In this document: positions 62,815 to 64,000 of the stretch, piece after piece
Layout of the letters: the number at the start of each line of letters is the position of its first letter
Numbering within the stretch: position 1 is the first letter of the stretch
The notes under the pieces: model-generated
The model's database searches: none
The model's input: the letters and a program-made list of their open reading frames with translations, nothing else
What the model was told of the DNA's origin: nothing
Translations under genes and position numbers: made by a program
Assembly (NCBI RefSeq): GCF_001428605.1
Contig: NZ_LMID01000001.1
Location: 372,001 to 436,000 of the forward strand
DNA length: 64,000 nt
Direction: 5' to 3'
DNA from: Sphingomonas sp. Root720
GTDB taxonomy: Bacteria; Pseudomonadota; Alphaproteobacteria; Sphingomonadales; Sphingomonadaceae

Positions 62815-63975
62815 ATGGACGCGATGGAGCAAGTGAAGCCCGAACAGACCGATCGGACGGCCGCGCTGGAACAACTGCTGTCGGCGGTGCGCGCGCGCAG
62901 CGACGAGTTCACCGGCAATCAGCAGATCAGCACCGACGTCGTCGAGATGATGAAAGCGGCGGGCGTCTATCGCGCGATGGTCGCCAAGCGCTTCGGCGGC
63001 GACGAGAAGTCGCCGGCCGATTTCCTCCGCCTGATCGAGACGATCTCGAAGGCCGACGGGTCGGCCGGCTGGGTCGCCAGCTTCGGCTTCTCGGCGGTCT
63101 ACCTCTCGGCGCTACCGGTCGAGACGCTGCAAGCGATGTACGCCAACGGACCGGACGTCGTCTTCGCGGGCGGCATTTTCCCGCCGCAGAAGGCGATACC
63201 GGTTCCCGGCGGCCTCGAGGTTTCGGGCCGCTGGAGCTGGGGCAGCGGCTGCACCGGTGCCGACGTGATCGGCGTCGGCATCAAGGTCGAGGGCGGCGGC
63301 CCCACCGGGGGCCTGCCGCTGATCGCGGTGATGCCGGCCGAAAAGGTGCGGATCGTTCCCAACTGGGACGTCATCGGCATGAAGGGCACCGGCAGCCACG
63401 ACATGACGATCGACAAGGTCGTCGTGCCCGAGGCGTGGACGTTCGTGCGCGGCGGCAAGTCGAGCCTCGACACGCCGCTCTATCGCTATCCGTCGATGCC
63501 GCTGGCGGCGCAGGTGCTGGCGGTGGTCGGTCTCGGCATCGCGCGCACCGCGCTCGACCAGATGATCGGCCTGGCTGGCGGGCGGACCTCGATCACCGGC
63601 CAGCCGACCCTTGCGGACCGGCCCTATGTCCAGACCGACATCGCCAAGGCCGAGGCCGCGTTGCGGTCGGCACGCGCGTTCTTCTACGAGATCACCGAGG
63701 AAGCCTATGCGACCCTGGTCGCGGGCGACGACCTGTCCGTCGAGACGCGCGCGCTCCTGCGCCTGGCATCGACCAACGCCGCACGCGTCGCGGCCGACAT
63801 CACGCTGGACATCTACCGCATAGGCGGAACGACCGGCGTCTTCGCCGATCACTGGATCGCGCGCCTGATGCAGGATGCGCAGATCATCCCGCAACATGCC
63901 TTCCTGGCGGACACGACCTGGCAGAATGCCGGCAAGGTGCTGCTGGGCCTCGAATCCCCCCCCGGATTTCCCTGA
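62815..63975 (+). CDS. Acyl-CoA dehydrogenase-like flavoprotein (HsaA/flavin monooxygenase branch)
   Basis: A 386-residue protein of the acyl-CoA dehydrogenase fold. AAGVYRAMVAKRFGGDEKSP, ETISKADGSAGWVASFGFSA, VSGRWSWGSGCTGADVIGVG and GTGSHDMTIDKVVVPEAWTF fit the subgroup that includes two-component flavin monooxygenases and desulfurases as well as true dehydrogenases. The catalytic Glu of classic acyl-CoA dehydrogenases is not evident, which favours an oxygenase role. AGGAG lies 8 bases before the ATG at 62815. It continues the catabolic block; a reductase partner is not visible. Confidence 0.8.
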   Translation: MDAMEQVKPEQTDRTAALEQLLSAVRARSDEFTGNQQISTDVVEMMKAAGVYRAMVAKRFGGDEKSPADFLRLIETISKADGSAGWVASFGFSAVYLSALPVETLQAMYANGPDVVFAGGIFPPQKAIPVPGGLEVSGRWSWGSGCTGADVIGVGIKVEGGGPTGGLPLIAVMPAEKVRIVPNWDVIGMKGTGSHDMTIDKVVVPEAWTFVRGGKSSLDTPLYRYPSMPLAAQVLAVVGLGIARTALDQMIGLAGGRTSITGQPTLADRPYVQTDIAKAEAALRSARAFFYEITEEAYATLVAGDDLSVETRALLRLASTNAARVAADITLDIYRIGGTTGVFADHWIARLMQDAQIIPQHAFLADTTWQNAGKVLLGLESPPGFP

Positions 63976-64000
63976 ACCGGAAAGCCTGAACTGAAAGGAT

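Overview
The window reads as chromosomal DNA from a high-GC alphaproteobacterium of the Sphingomonadales (Sphingomonas/Rhizorhabdus-like). The basis is three large TonB-dependent receptors with adjacent catabolic genes, a second Mfd-like helicase, several small hydrophilic stress proteins of sphingomonad type, and promoters resembling the alphaproteobacterial EcfG consensus. No rRNA, tRNA, CRISPR array or insertion sequence was recognised. The genus is an inference.

Region 1 (1-5.9 kb) is patchy: the 3' end of a MocR-type regulator, an NTF2-like protein, a LysR regulator divergent from an SBF-type transporter with a good LysR box between them, a decayed SDR gene, an AT-rich TetR regulator, a Crp/Fnr regulator and a decayed small membrane-protein gene.

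Region 2 (5.9-26 kb) looks like a stress and DNA-repair block: a DUF3606/H1-like/hemerythrin fusion, an Mfd paralogue and an arginine-deiminase-like enzyme each preceded by an FNR/CRP-type palindrome, a ClpP-like protease, DNA ligase C, a large catalase with an overlapping ankyrin gene, a tight three-gene operon (unknown 748-aa protein, SDR, GH130-type glycosidase/phosphorylase), DUF763, exonuclease III, a frameshifted TolA-like gene, AlkB and several small proteins. Several genes are preceded by EcfG-like promoters (GGAAC-N16-CGTT; one perfect match).

Region 3 (26-47.3 kb) is the most unusual part. A bifunctional FO synthase (fbiC; the deazaflavin core of cofactor F420) and an NADPH:F420 reductase (npdG/fno) form a translationally coupled pair. 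They are flanked by two gene sets that each contain a 792-aa TonB receptor and a luciferase-like monooxygenase of the F420-dependent type. The left set is a seven-gene minus-strand run, largely overlapping, with a TIGR04076 protein, an aldo/keto reductase, an N,N-dimethylformamidase-like protein, an AHSA1-type SRPBCC protein and an MFS transporter. The right set adds an NTF2-like protein, an AraC regulator, a PQQ-dependent alcohol dehydrogenase carrying cytochrome c, and a GST. I infer an F420-dependent catabolic island; the substrate is unknown, and no later F420 biosynthesis genes (cofC/D/E) are present here.

Region 4 (47.4-64 kb) holds a second catabolic block: GMC dehydrogenase with its Tat-type small subunit, a TonB receptor, amidase, aldehyde dehydrogenase, FAD-linked oxidase, 3-hydroxyacyl-CoA dehydrogenase, opine-dehydrogenase-like protein, an acyl-CoA-dehydrogenase-like flavoprotein and two closely related AraC regulators. 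Two of its promoters carry the same direct repeat (CCGCAAT..GCA type) with an exact 20-bp period at the same distance from the start codon, which suggests one AraC regulon controlling one pathway.
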